This document shows, piece by piece, positions 35,026 to 43,766 of a stretch of 51,702 nucleotides of DNA (the stretch's first letter is position 1; each line of letters begins with the position of its first letter). Source of the DNA: Candidatus Gastranaerophilales bacterium (GTDB lineage Bacteria > Cyanobacteriota > Vampirovibrionia > Gastranaerophilales > Gastranaerophilaceae); NCBI GenBank assembly GCA_944325105.1, contig CALUYW010000017.1, positions 1 through 51,702 of the forward strand. The letters are read 5' to 3'. The notes beneath the pieces were generated by a model. That model made no database searches and was not told the DNA's origin. It saw only the letters and a list, made by a program, of their open reading frames with translations. Position numbers and translations under genes: made by a program.

Positions 35026-36363
35026 ATGAAGGTTTTGGGAATTTCAAACATAAATTTTAAAGGAATAAAAGTACTTGGCAACAATAGGCAAGAAAACAAT
35101 AGTGCAAATGCCAAAATCAGTCCCCAGAGGGTAGCGCTTGAAGAAATGCAAAAAGCGTACCAGGAGCTGAGTGACACTTATGACAGTATTGCCATAAGAA
35201 CATATGAACAACTGAAAGATGATATAGAAAAAGAAGCCACAGCAAAAGCAAAAAAGGCTGAGCAACAAGTAAGGTGTGAGCATCCGTATTTAAGCAAAAT
35301 AGGTTTTGTAAGAAATGGTTATCTTGCAGAACCACTGAGTGAAATACAGCATGAAGCTACAAGGAAAAAAGAAGAAGCTTCAAGAAAAGGTGATACCAAG
35401 ACTTGTAGTTTAAAGGACGAACTTCTAATAAAGATGGCCGAAACACAAAATGAATGCATTAGAAAAATAGATGAACTTGATAGAGCAATAGTTAAAAATA
35501 TACTGGAACAAAATGCTCCAAAATACAGCGATAGAATTGTAGGTTCAGCCCGTAAGCGCAAGGGCGAGGGTTTTTCGAAAGTTGCAGGATATGATTACGA
35601 AAAGCAAGTTTTAAATGATGTATTTATAAGCAAGGTAAGGGATGAGCAATCCGGCAAGTCCCCCGATATTTTTGGCAGCATTTTATTCTTTGGTCCGTAT
35701 GGCAACGGCAAAACATATATGACAAAAAACATTGCCGCAGAAACAGGCTGCAATCTTGTACAGATAAAGACAAGAAGCGGCGAAACAAGGTATGAGCGTT
35801 TTATGAACGAACTTAAAAAACAAGCCGAAGAATCAGAAAGTCGTTTTAAACAAACCGGACAGCGTACCGTAATTTTTGTAGATGAAATAGATAAAGTAAT
35901 AGGTAAAAATTCCCCGATAGGCAAAGAATTTGAAGAATTTATCAAAACCTGCTCCAAAAAATATCATTGCAGTGTATTTGCTTCTACAAATTCACCTTCT
36001 ATACTTTCTGTAGATATGAATAATCCTGAAATCTTCCCCATAAGAATGTCAATTGATATACCTGATGATGAAAATATGGAAAAAGTATTGGAGCATTATC
36101 TCAAAGGCGCACAAGACGAACCTCTGGATTATTCAGAAATTACAAAAGAACTTAGAGAGATTGAGGATAATACGGGCTCAAGACTAAATAATTCTCAAAT
36201 CTTTGATATATGTCATGAAATAGTAGCCAAATTGGGGGGTTTAGATATAAAGCAACAAGCGATAATAGATTATCTAAAAAATGCCGGCATAACACCCGTT
36301 CTTGATGAAGAATCCGTTGATTATTTCAATCAAGAATATAAAAAATTCATAGGAGAAGAATAG
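35026..36363 (+). CDS. Cargo protein B: AAA+ ATPase with intact motifs
   Basis: This 445-aa AAA+ ATPase is read from ATG 35026 (AAAGGAG upstream; the in-frame ATG at 34999 overlaps the previous gene). A helical, coiled-coil N-terminal half (about 35-165) precedes the ATPase core. That core has 'VAGYDYEKQVLNDVF', Walker A 'GPYGNGKT' (223-230), Walker B 'VIFVDEID' (282-289), sensor 1 'ASTNSP' (N322) and an Arg-finger-like R340, then a helical lid. The N-terminus has 'INFKG', a variant of the SFG-type motif in its neighbours. It is the only active-looking ATPase of the triad. Confidence 0.85.
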   Translation: MKVLGISNINFKGIKVLGNNRQENNSANAKISPQRVALEEMQKAYQELSDTYDSIAIRTYEQLKDDIEKEATAKAKKAEQQVRCEHPYLSKIGFVRNGYLAEPLSEIQHEATRKKEEASRKGDTKTCSLKDELLIKMAETQNECIRKIDELDRAIVKNILEQNAPKYSDRIVGSARKRKGEGFSKVAGYDYEKQVLNDVFISKVRDEQSGKSPDIFGSILFFGPYGNGKTYMTKNIAAETGCNLVQIKTRSGETRYERFMNELKKQAEESESRFKQTGQRTVIFVDEIDKVIGKNSPIGKEFEEFIKTCSKKYHCSVFASTNSPSILSVDMNNPEIFPIRMSIDIPDDENMEKVLEHYLKGAQDEPLDYSEITKELREIEDNTGSRLNNSQIFDICHEIVAKLGGLDIKQQAIIDYLKNAGITPVLDEESVDYFNQEYKKFIGEE

Positions 36364-37859
36364 TGAAAATAGGTACTGTTGATTTATACAATGTAAAAAC
36401 AAACAGGGCGCAAATAAACAATGCTCGTACTAACTATGCGCATAATGTTTCATTTTGCGCAAACGACACTTTTGAAAGGGTAGTACCGAGTCAAAACGAA
36501 CTTCTTAAAAAATTAAGCAGATTGCAAGATGAAATTGTACCGCTTGTAAAAGAACATAAAAAATCAACAGGCGATATTATAAAAAAAGCAGTAGAGCTGC
36601 AAAACGACGGTGTAAAAAAAGAACGCGTTTTTACATTTAAACTTTTTTCAATGATACGCAATATGCCTGATATGCTGGCTGTAGATGAGGTATATAAGCA
36701 GCTTACGGATACAATGAACTTTTGGCATTTAAGAAGAGGCGAAGCTGATTGTGACAGCTGTTGTTCATTGCTTACTTCCGCAAATAAACAACTTGCAGAT
36801 GACATACTTGACCTGTATCCGTTTTTTATGAAAGCAAAATGGGGAAATGGAGCAGCTATAAGTAACTGCACTATTTTTTGCGATATGCTGCAAAAAGGCT
36901 TTCGCTATAATCCAGTAGTTGTGCCCAAACCACAGGGAAAATCCGGGCAAGAATACTTGGATACATATCAGAATAATTTAATTGACGCACTTGAAGCTTC
37001 TGAAGCTGATTTTAAAAAAACAGGCAAATATACAGTCATAATAGCGGATGATATGCAATCACTTGTAGATAAAACTATTAACAGCGCAGAAAATATTGCT
37101 GCAATGAAAGAATATGCAAATACTGCCGGCGACGATGGAGCAGCTATACTATATAGTCTTGACAGTTCAAAAATGGGCGATGTGGATAAGGGCATTTTAC
37201 AGCCCCACCGTACCGCGAAACAGGTTAATCTGGATGAATTTGAAATAACACAAAAAACGGTCGATACTCTTAAAAAAGCAAGGCGCGAACTTGCACCAAA
37301 AATTGAACAGCTTGATGAAATATATTCACAGTTGACCAAAGAAGATTATGAGCGCTTACTAAAGATAAACAAACTGGCTTATGATTATTTGTGCACAGGG
37401 CAAGACCTTGCAAAACTTTATCCCAAATGTATACCAAATGCAGAACAAACAATTGAAAATGCGTTTCTTGCTCTTACCGATATAAATACATCAAATGAAA
37501 CATACAGTGCCTTTCAAGAAATATACAGAGTGGCAGAAAGATTGCAAGAAATAAATAAGCCGATTCAGGAAACAGCCGAACAAATGACAGAAGAGCTGCC
37601 GCAAAAAACAAAAAATATATTTAAAAATAAGCCTGTAATATTTTTAATTGCAGGGGGTGTAGTTGCAGCAGGGGCATTTGCATTTTTGAAATTTAAAAAC
37701 AAAAAAGCAGATACCATAAAAACTCAAAATTTAACACAAAACACTCCAAAGACAAATGCAACGGCACAAAGTCCTGCTGTATTAAACAAAATATCGCAAA
37801 ATACAATGCCGAAAATGCAAAGTATGGACGAGTTTCTAAAGGCTTCGCAGGCAATTTAG
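36363..37859 (+). CDS. Cargo protein C: AAA+-related, ATPase site lost, C-terminal membrane anchor
   Basis: The 498-aa protein is read from GTG 36363, overlapping the protein B stop by 1 nt, with AGGAGAA upstream. The N-terminus has 'HNVSFCAND' (27-35). Residues about 160-290 match protein A closely ('LIDALEASEADFKKTGKYTV', 'INSAENIAAMKEYANTAGDD', 'DKGILQPHR'). Walker A is absent, and the B-strand reads 'VIIADDMQ'. A helical, probably coiled-coil part follows, then one transmembrane helix (about 423-443, flanked by Lys) and a Thr/Asn/Gln-rich tail of 55 residues. It probably tethers the A-B-C complex to a membrane. Confidence 0.75.
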   Translation: MKIGTVDLYNVKTNRAQINNARTNYAHNVSFCANDTFERVVPSQNELLKKLSRLQDEIVPLVKEHKKSTGDIIKKAVELQNDGVKKERVFTFKLFSMIRNMPDMLAVDEVYKQLTDTMNFWHLRRGEADCDSCCSLLTSANKQLADDILDLYPFFMKAKWGNGAAISNCTIFCDMLQKGFRYNPVVVPKPQGKSGQEYLDTYQNNLIDALEASEADFKKTGKYTVIIADDMQSLVDKTINSAENIAAMKEYANTAGDDGAAILYSLDSSKMGDVDKGILQPHRTAKQVNLDEFEITQKTVDTLKKARRELAPKIEQLDEIYSQLTKEDYERLLKINKLAYDYLCTGQDLAKLYPKCIPNAEQTIENAFLALTDINTSNETYSAFQEIYRVAERLQEINKPIQETAEQMTEELPQKTKNIFKNKPVIFLIAGGVVAAGAFAFLKFKNKKADTIKTQNLTQNTPKTNATAQSPAVLNKISQNTMPKMQSMDEFLKASQAI

Positions 37860-37922
37860 CTCTTGTTGAAATTATTTTTAGTGTATCATTTTGCCAATAT
37901 TTGAGTTAGACCTTAAATTAAC

Positions 37923-39986
37923 TTAATCCGTCAATTTATCAAGTGCCCTGTAATAAGTACCCAGAGCACCTTCCTTGTGGTCTTTTTGATATTTTTCAAG
38001 TTCTTCTTTATTCATTTTTCTAAAAGGCATACCTGATAAGGTTCTTGATATACTGTCGGTGAGAATTGTACAGACGGCAGTAATTGCGCCCGCTCCTAAA
38101 ATACTTTTAGCATAAGGGATTTTAAATATGTCATTTATTCCCATAATTACAATTTGCGTTGCGATTCTAATTATTTTGTTGACACCTCTAAGACGTGCGT
38201 CCTTTTCCGCTTTATGTTTGTCGCCTGTTTGTTTTGCGGTGTTATTAAATTCATCCGTCATTGCAAAATATAGTGAGCCAAAAGTTCCCATAAGCTGTGT
38301 GGTTTTTCCTATTGCAGCGTTTTTAACTGATGATTGGGTTTCTTTGTTCAGGGCTGAGATTCTGTTTTGCTCAATATGTTTTCTATAAAATTCAAGGAAA
38401 TCCTTATTTACTTCGCCGCCAAATTTTGCAAGCTGTTCTTTAAAATCAAGATATGTATTAAGCAGATGGTATTCATTTTTAAGTTCAATTTTTTCAGGTT
38501 TTTTAACTATTTTTAAACCTTCCAAAATTTTATGCACTGCTTTATAAGGATAGCTGAATAATTCCGTTACAAATCTAATCGGCATTAAAGGGATGTGCAG
38601 GAGTTCTTTCCTTGAAGCCTGAATATTTGTAAATGGAATTTTTGACATTTTTTCATATTCGCCAAGAAGAATTTTTTCAACCATTGTGCCGTCAGGATTT
38701 TTAAATTGTTTTACAAGTTTGGGATTAGAAAAAGCTTTATCGAAAATAGGTTGATGTGTCTTTGCAACACCGATAAAACCGGATTTTGCATAAGCGTTAT
38801 AGAGGTTATTTATATCATCTTTGCTAACCCACACTTCTCCAACTGTAAAATTTCGATATTTTTTAGTTATATCTTTTACAAAATCAAGATTTGTAATTTG
38901 CTCTTTTAAATTGTTAAATATTTTTGTACTTTTAATTCCCTTAAGAGCAAAACCGACGCCAATACTTGCACCTGTTGCAAGCAGGATATTTTTAAGAGAA
39001 AGTATATGGTTTTTGTCGTCTTTTTCTAATTTTTGTTTTTTAAGTTCGGCATGTTTGTTTTCTTTTACACTGTCGATAAATTTATTTATCGAAAGAAAAG
39101 AGGGCTGAGAGCCGTCATTAATTTTAATCCTCGTATGCTCTCTGCCCGTTGATATTCTAGATGTTATGTGAAATAAAATTCCAAGTGCCGTATTTAAAAG
39201 CGGTGCGCCTATTTTTGAATTATTTGAAAAGCTTGCAAAAGCACCAAGTAAGAAATATTGTGAAATTGCTTCCTGAACAGTAGCTAAAATTTCTTGCTTT
39301 CTTTTTGTTTTAGCTGAATCAATTGCCTCTTGTTCCGTAACGCCGTTCATAATAGACTTATTATAAAAATCATTACCGAGCATTACAGCCGCGGTAATGC
39401 CAGACACAAGTCTTACAACCGTTCTTTCATGTGGTGTGTGATAATGGGCTTTATCTTTTGCGAGATTATCATCAAAAAGCGCATAAAGCTTCTTTGTCGT
39501 GTCGTCGCATATTGATTGAAAGTCGGCATTACATTTGTTGTCACATATAAATTTATCAATGTCTTTAGGGTTGATTCCATTTTTCTTTGCAAATTGGTTT
39601 ATGAAATTATCCCCGTTTTTGAGCAAACCGCGCATTGCACGCTGATAACTTTTGCTTTGCTGATTTTCTGTATATTTTTTTAATAAATTAGAATTTTGAA
39701 GCGATTTAATATTAAACTTTTTTGCAAAAGTAATTAAAATATCCTTTGGCAAATCAACAAAAGGATATTTAAGAGTGTCTATAAAAGAGTGAGGTTTTGA
39801 AAAACGGGTATTTTCGCCAATGGTTTGTATAAAATTTGAACCTGTTTTGCCCTCAAGAAAAGCAAAAATCCCGTCAATATGACATTGAGATACTTTTTTA
39901 ATGGAGGGGAGGTGAACCACTTTACCGTATGAGGTAAGGCTAATGCCGTTTTTGCTTTTTAGGGCATTACTTAATGGGGATAGCAT
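37923..39986 (-). CDS. Unknown 687-aa cargo membrane protein with two internal repeats
   Basis: Not recognised. The start at 39986 is chosen because AGGTGA precedes this ATG by 8 nt; a GTG at 39998 lies in that site. Two modules match: about residues 196-281 ('GNDFYNKSIMNGVTEQEAID' through 'FHITSRISTG') and 566-652 ('TDEFNNTAKQTGDKHKAEKD' through 'TDSISRTLSG'). Each has an N(D)F.N.....G....EA...A motif, two hydrophobic helices and a closing SR..SG. Another hydrophobic stretch (about 333-350) lies between them. It converges on the triad operon with a 63-nt gap, so it is a second cargo unit. Confidence 0.75.
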   Translation of the reverse strand: MLSPLSNALKSKNGISLTSYGKVVHLPSIKKVSQCHIDGIFAFLEGKTGSNFIQTIGENTRFSKPHSFIDTLKYPFVDLPKDILITFAKKFNIKSLQNSNLLKKYTENQQSKSYQRAMRGLLKNGDNFINQFAKKNGINPKDIDKFICDNKCNADFQSICDDTTKKLYALFDDNLAKDKAHYHTPHERTVVRLVSGITAAVMLGNDFYNKSIMNGVTEQEAIDSAKTKRKQEILATVQEAISQYFLLGAFASFSNNSKIGAPLLNTALGILFHITSRISTGREHTRIKINDGSQPSFLSINKFIDSVKENKHAELKKQKLEKDDKNHILSLKNILLATGASIGVGFALKGIKSTKIFNNLKEQITNLDFVKDITKKYRNFTVGEVWVSKDDINNLYNAYAKSGFIGVAKTHQPIFDKAFSNPKLVKQFKNPDGTMVEKILLGEYEKMSKIPFTNIQASRKELLHIPLMPIRFVTELFSYPYKAVHKILEGLKIVKKPEKIELKNEYHLLNTYLDFKEQLAKFGGEVNKDFLEFYRKHIEQNRISALNKETQSSVKNAAIGKTTQLMGTFGSLYFAMTDEFNNTAKQTGDKHKAEKDARLRGVNKIIRIATQIVIMGINDIFKIPYAKSILGAGAITAVCTILTDSISRTLSGMPFRKMNKEELEKYQKDHKEGALGTYYRALDKLTD

Positions 39987-40089
39987 AAAAATATTCACCT
40001 GTTATTAATATTATTTAATACATTGAAATCAGGTGAATATTTATTTTTGCTTATAAATTTGATTTGTATATATTATTTGAAATAAAAAT

Positions 40090-40608
40090 TTACAATCTTG
40101 TGCCGTACAAATCCCACATTCTTTCTTCTCTGTCGGGTTTATCTATATCGCTGGAATTACTTTTTGTTTTTAGCGCCTCATCTCCAAGTGCTTCATACAT
40201 ATTAATTGCATTTATTGAAGCCATTAACACTTTGTATGTTGAAGGATTTTCTATATTATTAAGACAATGATATAATTCCGCAGAATCCTTATTATCGCCC
40301 CAGTATTCTTTTGTCATTTCAAGATAGCTGTTTTTCATATTGCTTCTTTCAACATGTTCTTTTATTAAATCGGCATAAATTAAACCCCTCGGATGTCCTT
40401 CACCACCCCATTTAACCATAATTCCTTCATTGCCATCAAGTGCTCCAACATCCCACTGTTTATACAATTTTCTGTCTTCTTCATTTGAAGCTTCAACGGG
40501 CAAGTTTTCGATTATCTTTTCTCTGTTTGCTTCTTCAATTTTTCCGAAACTTACATTTTGGGGTTTGTTTGCATTAGCTCTAAACGTGTTTACTGGTGTG
40601 ATTCTCAT
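40090..40608 (-). CDS. Unknown 172-aa cargo protein with SFG N-terminal motif
   Basis: The protein opens with 'MRITPVNTFRANANKPQNVSFG', almost the same signature as cargo protein A (ITPV.TF, then (I/V)SFG(D/K)). The rest is acidic and helical with a 'GIMVKWGGEGHPRGLIYADL' segment. No enzyme family is recognised. It lies 103 nt upstream of the 687-aa gene on the same strand and may be co-transcribed. The shared N-terminal tag ties it functionally to the triad. Confidence 0.7.
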   Translation of the reverse strand: MRITPVNTFRANANKPQNVSFGKIEEANREKIIENLPVEASNEEDRKLYKQWDVGALDGNEGIMVKWGGEGHPRGLIYADLIKEHVERSNMKNSYLEMTKEYWGDNKDSAELYHCLNNIENPSTYKVLMASINAINMYEALGDEALKTKSNSSDIDKPDREERMWDLYGTRL

Positions 40609-40689
40609 AATTCAATATCCCTATTTAACTATTTATTATTTTGAACCATTATGAGGTTCTTGTACAAAACGTGAAAATATTTTTATTTG

Positions 40690-41034
40690 CTAAAGTTTTT
40701 TTATGCTTTTAATTACATCATATATACACAATAGCTTATCCTTAGAACAATTCTTCAGACTTTTATTGATTAGTTCGACAATTTCATTTTTTGATTGTGA
40801 ACCGTCTTCTATTTCTTCAGTCATAAAAAGCTCATAAGGTTTAACATTCAATGCATTGCTGATATTGCATAAATTTTCTATTGAGACAAAGGTTGCACCT
40901 ATCTCGATTTTGCCTATAAAAGATGTATCAAGCGATACTTTTTCTGCAAGTTGCAATTGCGTCATGTTGCATTTATTTCTAAAGTGTTTGACCCTATTTC
41001 CAAATATTTTTTTAATATCGTTAGTCTTTACCAT
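40690..41034 (-). CDS. XRE-family HTH regulator
   Basis: The 114-aa Cro/CI-type protein has its HTH at residues about 14-55 ('HFRNKCNMTQLQLAEKVSLD', 'TSFIGKIEIG') and a helical C-terminus. It is divergent from the recombination/replication operon starting at 41334, with about 300 nt between that contain several inverted repeats. This is the usual place for the lytic-switch repressor, so it probably controls excision and replication. It may also affect the cargo genes downstream on its own strand. Confidence 0.9.
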   Translation of the reverse strand: MVKTNDIKKIFGNRVKHFRNKCNMTQLQLAEKVSLDTSFIGKIEIGATFVSIENLCNISNALNVKPYELFMTEEIEDGSQSKNEIVELINKSLKNCSKDKLLCIYDVIKSIKKL

Positions 41035-41333
41035 AGAAATAGATTAAATTTAATTTTTAAACAAAACAATTGCATATAATTATATTTCTTATGTAAATAT
41101 ATTCATAATACGAGTGTATAAGCTGTATTTTTTAGTTACTTTGGTGCACAAGACGACTAATTTTCAATTGTAAATTATATTGTTACAACTTAAAATTAGT
41201 CATTGTAATACGCAAAGTATTAATTGATAATTACATGAAATCGGATAAAGCCAGTTAGCAAAACCCATTAGTCTTGATTGTGTATCGCATTGTATATATG
41301 CGAGGGTGTTAGATAAATTAAAGGAAAATAATT
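41035..41333. promoter_or_regulatory. Control region between XRE repressor and recombination operon
   Basis: This 299-nt non-coding AT-rich region contains three inverted repeats. They are GACTAATTTT (41155-41164) with AAAATTAGTC (41192-41201), AATAC-gcaaa-GTATT near 41210, and TCGCAT ... ATGCGA (41285-41303) 31 nt before the next start. They are candidate operators for the XRE protein. I could not settle on one clear promoter. Confidence 0.5.
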
Positions 41334-41594
41334 TTGTTTAAAAATTACGATGAATTAACTCGTGCCTGTAATTCTTATCAGGCAAAATTTGATTTGCTTC
41401 TTGTCACGCTGACTGTTTCATACATTGAAACATATTTTAAAAAAACCAAAAAAGTAATGCCGATTAAAACGGCGCATTTTTTTGCGCACAGAACCATTAC
41501 AAAATTAATTAAGAAAAAATGGCTTGATGAAAATTTGGACTTTGTTGATCCAAATTTTCAACTTTCGGATTTAACAAAAAGAAAGGTGGCATAA
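41334..41594 (+). CDS. Hypothetical early phage protein, 86 aa
   Basis: It starts at TTG 41334 behind AAAGGAAAA (8-nt spacing). The product is basic and helical ('LTRACNSYQAKFDLLLVTLT') and ends in -KRKVA. No family is recognised. It is first in the recombination/replication operon; its stop overlaps the ATG of the exonuclease gene, so the two are coupled. Confidence 0.7.
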   Translation: MFKNYDELTRACNSYQAKFDLLLVTLTVSYIETYFKKTKKVMPIKTAHFFAHRTITKLIKKKWLDENLDFVDPNFQLSDLTKRKVA

Positions 41595-42517
41595 TGAAAA
41601 TTTCAGACAAATATGCTCAAGATTTTACTCAAGATGAAAGAATGACCTATATAGGCGGTTCAGATATTGCTGCAATTATGGGAAAAAGTAGGTGGTGCAC
41701 ACCGTTAAAAATGTGGGCATATAAAACCGGTCGTTTACCAACGCCTGATTTATCAAAAAATGAAAGAGTTAAATTTGGAAAAAAATTGGAATGGGTTGTG
41801 GCAGAAGAATATGCAACAAGGCATAACGTAAAAGTACAGAGCAGGAAAGAGGCGTATACACACCCAAGGTTCAATTTTTTAAAAGCTCATGTAGACAGAA
41901 TAATAATTAACTCTGACAAAATTCTTGAGGCTAAAACATGTGGTGCGGAAAAAGGCAAAGAATGGCTAAACAGTAATGTGCCAACAGAATATGTACTACA
42001 GGGAAATTGGAACGCAGGAATGGCGAAAAGAAATATTTTCTCTATAGCTGTTTTAATAGGCGGAAACCACTACGAGGAAGTAACATTAAACTTTGATAAA
42101 CAGTTATTTGATATGCAAGTCGAAATCGCAGTTAATTTCTGGAAAGAATATGTTGTAAAAAATGTTATGCCACCAGTAAGTGCTGATGATGAGAGTATAT
42201 TGCTTGAAATATATCCAAAACATACTGAGGATATGATAGAAAATCAAGAAATTGAAGATAGAATAGCATATCTAAAGGAATTGGAGAACTATCAAAAAGA
42301 ACAAGATGAAGAAATAAAAAAGATAAAAAATGAACTAAAGGCGATTATAGGCGACAAACAAGGAATTTTAACAAACAAATATAAAGTTACTTGGAAAGAA
42401 ATAACAAAAGAATATCCCGACAGTGAAAAGCTAAAAACTGACGGTATTTTTGAAAATTATTCAAAAATAACAACTTATAGACAAATGAGAATTGATAAAA
42501 GAAAGGATGTTGCCTAA
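41594..42517 (+). CDS. YqaJ-family phage recombination exonuclease
   Basis: This 307-aa lambda-exonuclease-like (PD-(D/E)XK) protein has 'YIGGSDIAAIMGKSRWCTPL', 'FGKKLEWVVAEEYA', 'LKAHVDRIII' (catalytic Asp), 'ILEAKTCG' (ExK) and 'EYVLQGNWNAGMA' (Gln motif). It chews 5' ends to make 3' single strands for RecT, encoded next. A coiled-coil tail (about 230-265) follows. It overlaps the next ATG by 1 nt. GAAAGGTGGCATA precedes its ATG, and the same linker occurs before later genes of the operon. Confidence 0.92.
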   Translation: MKISDKYAQDFTQDERMTYIGGSDIAAIMGKSRWCTPLKMWAYKTGRLPTPDLSKNERVKFGKKLEWVVAEEYATRHNVKVQSRKEAYTHPRFNFLKAHVDRIIINSDKILEAKTCGAEKGKEWLNSNVPTEYVLQGNWNAGMAKRNIFSIAVLIGGNHYEEVTLNFDKQLFDMQVEIAVNFWKEYVVKNVMPPVSADDESILLEIYPKHTEDMIENQEIEDRIAYLKELENYQKEQDEEIKKIKNELKAIIGDKQGILTNKYKVTWKEITKEYPDSEKLKTDGIFENYSKITTYRQMRIDKRKDVA

Positions 42518-43404
42518 TGACAGCAGAAAATATTGTTCAACAAGTAAAACAAGAGTTACAGGAAAGAAAAAAGAATGTAATAACTATGCAAGACTTAATT
42601 AAAAGAAATGCAGAAGAATACAAAAAAGTTCTTCCTAAACACATGAGTGCAGAAAGGATGACAAGAATTTTTGTTACAGCATTAAGTTTAAACCCCGATT
42701 TAGAAAAATGCACAAAAAAATCTTTTCTTGGTGCGATTTTTATGTGCGCACAAATTGGTCTTGAATTAAACATTGACGGACAGGCTTACATTATTCCTTT
42801 TTACAATTCCAAAAAAATTAACGGCGAATGGGTTAAGGTCTATGAGGCACATTTCATAATTGGCTACAAAGGATATATAACACTATTTTATAATAGCCCG
42901 AACTCTGTAAGTATCAATATGAAAGAGGTATATGAAAACGATATTTTTGAATACGAGTACGGAACAAATGCACATATCAAGCACATTCCTGCAAGTAAGA
43001 AAAACAGGGGTGAAGTCGTATATTACTATGCAATAGCAAAATTGAAAAATGGTGGCGAATTATTCCATGTAATGAGCAAAGAAGATTGTATTGAACATGG
43101 AAAAGAACACTCAAAATGTTGGACAACACAAATCAAAGACCCAAAAACTGGTAAAATGGTTAATTGTGACGGTCATTTTATGGTAAATACCCCATGGGCA
43201 AAAGACCTTGATTCAATGTGTAAAAAAACAGTATTGATACAGCTTGCAAAAGTATTACCAAAATCAAGTGAAGTACATGCGGCACTTGAACTAGATAATA
43301 CTACCAAAAGCATAATTGCACCAAATATGCTTGAAATCAGGGATGAAACAAATTGGAATGATGAGATTAAAAACGAAGAAATAATTGACGGAAAGGTGGC
43401 ATAA
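42517..43404 (+). CDS. RecT-family single-strand annealing protein
   Basis: The 295-aa protein shows the RecT core 'SFLGAIFMCAQIGLELNIDG', 'QAYIIPFYN', 'AHFIIGYKGYITLFYNS' and 'YYYAIAKLKNGGELF', and ends in an acidic tail (-EEIIDGKVA). It pairs complementary single strands made by the YqaJ exonuclease, giving phage-type recombination and circularisation. It sits directly after YqaJ (1-nt overlap) and before the SSB-like gene, the standard module order. Confidence 0.93.
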   Translation: MTAENIVQQVKQELQERKKNVITMQDLIKRNAEEYKKVLPKHMSAERMTRIFVTALSLNPDLEKCTKKSFLGAIFMCAQIGLELNIDGQAYIIPFYNSKKINGEWVKVYEAHFIIGYKGYITLFYNSPNSVSINMKEVYENDIFEYEYGTNAHIKHIPASKKNRGEVVYYYAIAKLKNGGELFHVMSKEDCIEHGKEHSKCWTTQIKDPKTGKMVNCDGHFMVNTPWAKDLDSMCKKTVLIQLAKVLPKSSEVHAALELDNTTKSIIAPNMLEIRDETNWNDEIKNEEIIDGKVA

Positions 43405-43743
43405 ATGAATGAATTTAGAGTATCTGGCAGAGTAAACAAAATCAGTATTTTTTATAAAGATGACGGGAATTGTTATACAAAAGTGTTTCTTTCTCAAAAA
43501 GTACCTAAAAAAGATAAATACAATCCTTTTAACATAGTCTATTTTAACACTAATGGTGTAGCGGAAAAAATAGCCGATGAAGTTAAACAAGGCGACTATA
43601 TTGAAACAAAGTGCTACTTAACACCCTATGAATATACAGATAATGAAACAGGAAAAACTAAAAACTCAATAAACATAACAGGTGTAAGTTTTGAAAAACT
43701 AATTTATGACGATGAAACAAAAAAATTTGTAAAAGTCGCATAG
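43405..43743 (+). CDS. SSB-like OB-fold protein
   Basis: The 112-aa protein has the strand pattern of small phage single-strand binding proteins: 'NEFRVSGRVNKISIFYKDDG', 'PFNIVYFNTNGVAEKIADEV', 'KQGDYIETKCYLTPYEYTDN' and 'SINITGVSFEKLIY'. No acidic SSB tail is present. It follows recT immediately, with GGAAAGGTGGC as ribosome binding site. OB fold and role are inferred from pattern and place. Confidence 0.65.
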   Translation: MNEFRVSGRVNKISIFYKDDGNCYTKVFLSQKVPKKDKYNPFNIVYFNTNGVAEKIADEVKQGDYIETKCYLTPYEYTDNETGKTKNSINITGVSFEKLIYDDETKKFVKVA

Positions 43744-43766
43744 TAACTCCAGATTAAAGGGTCAAT

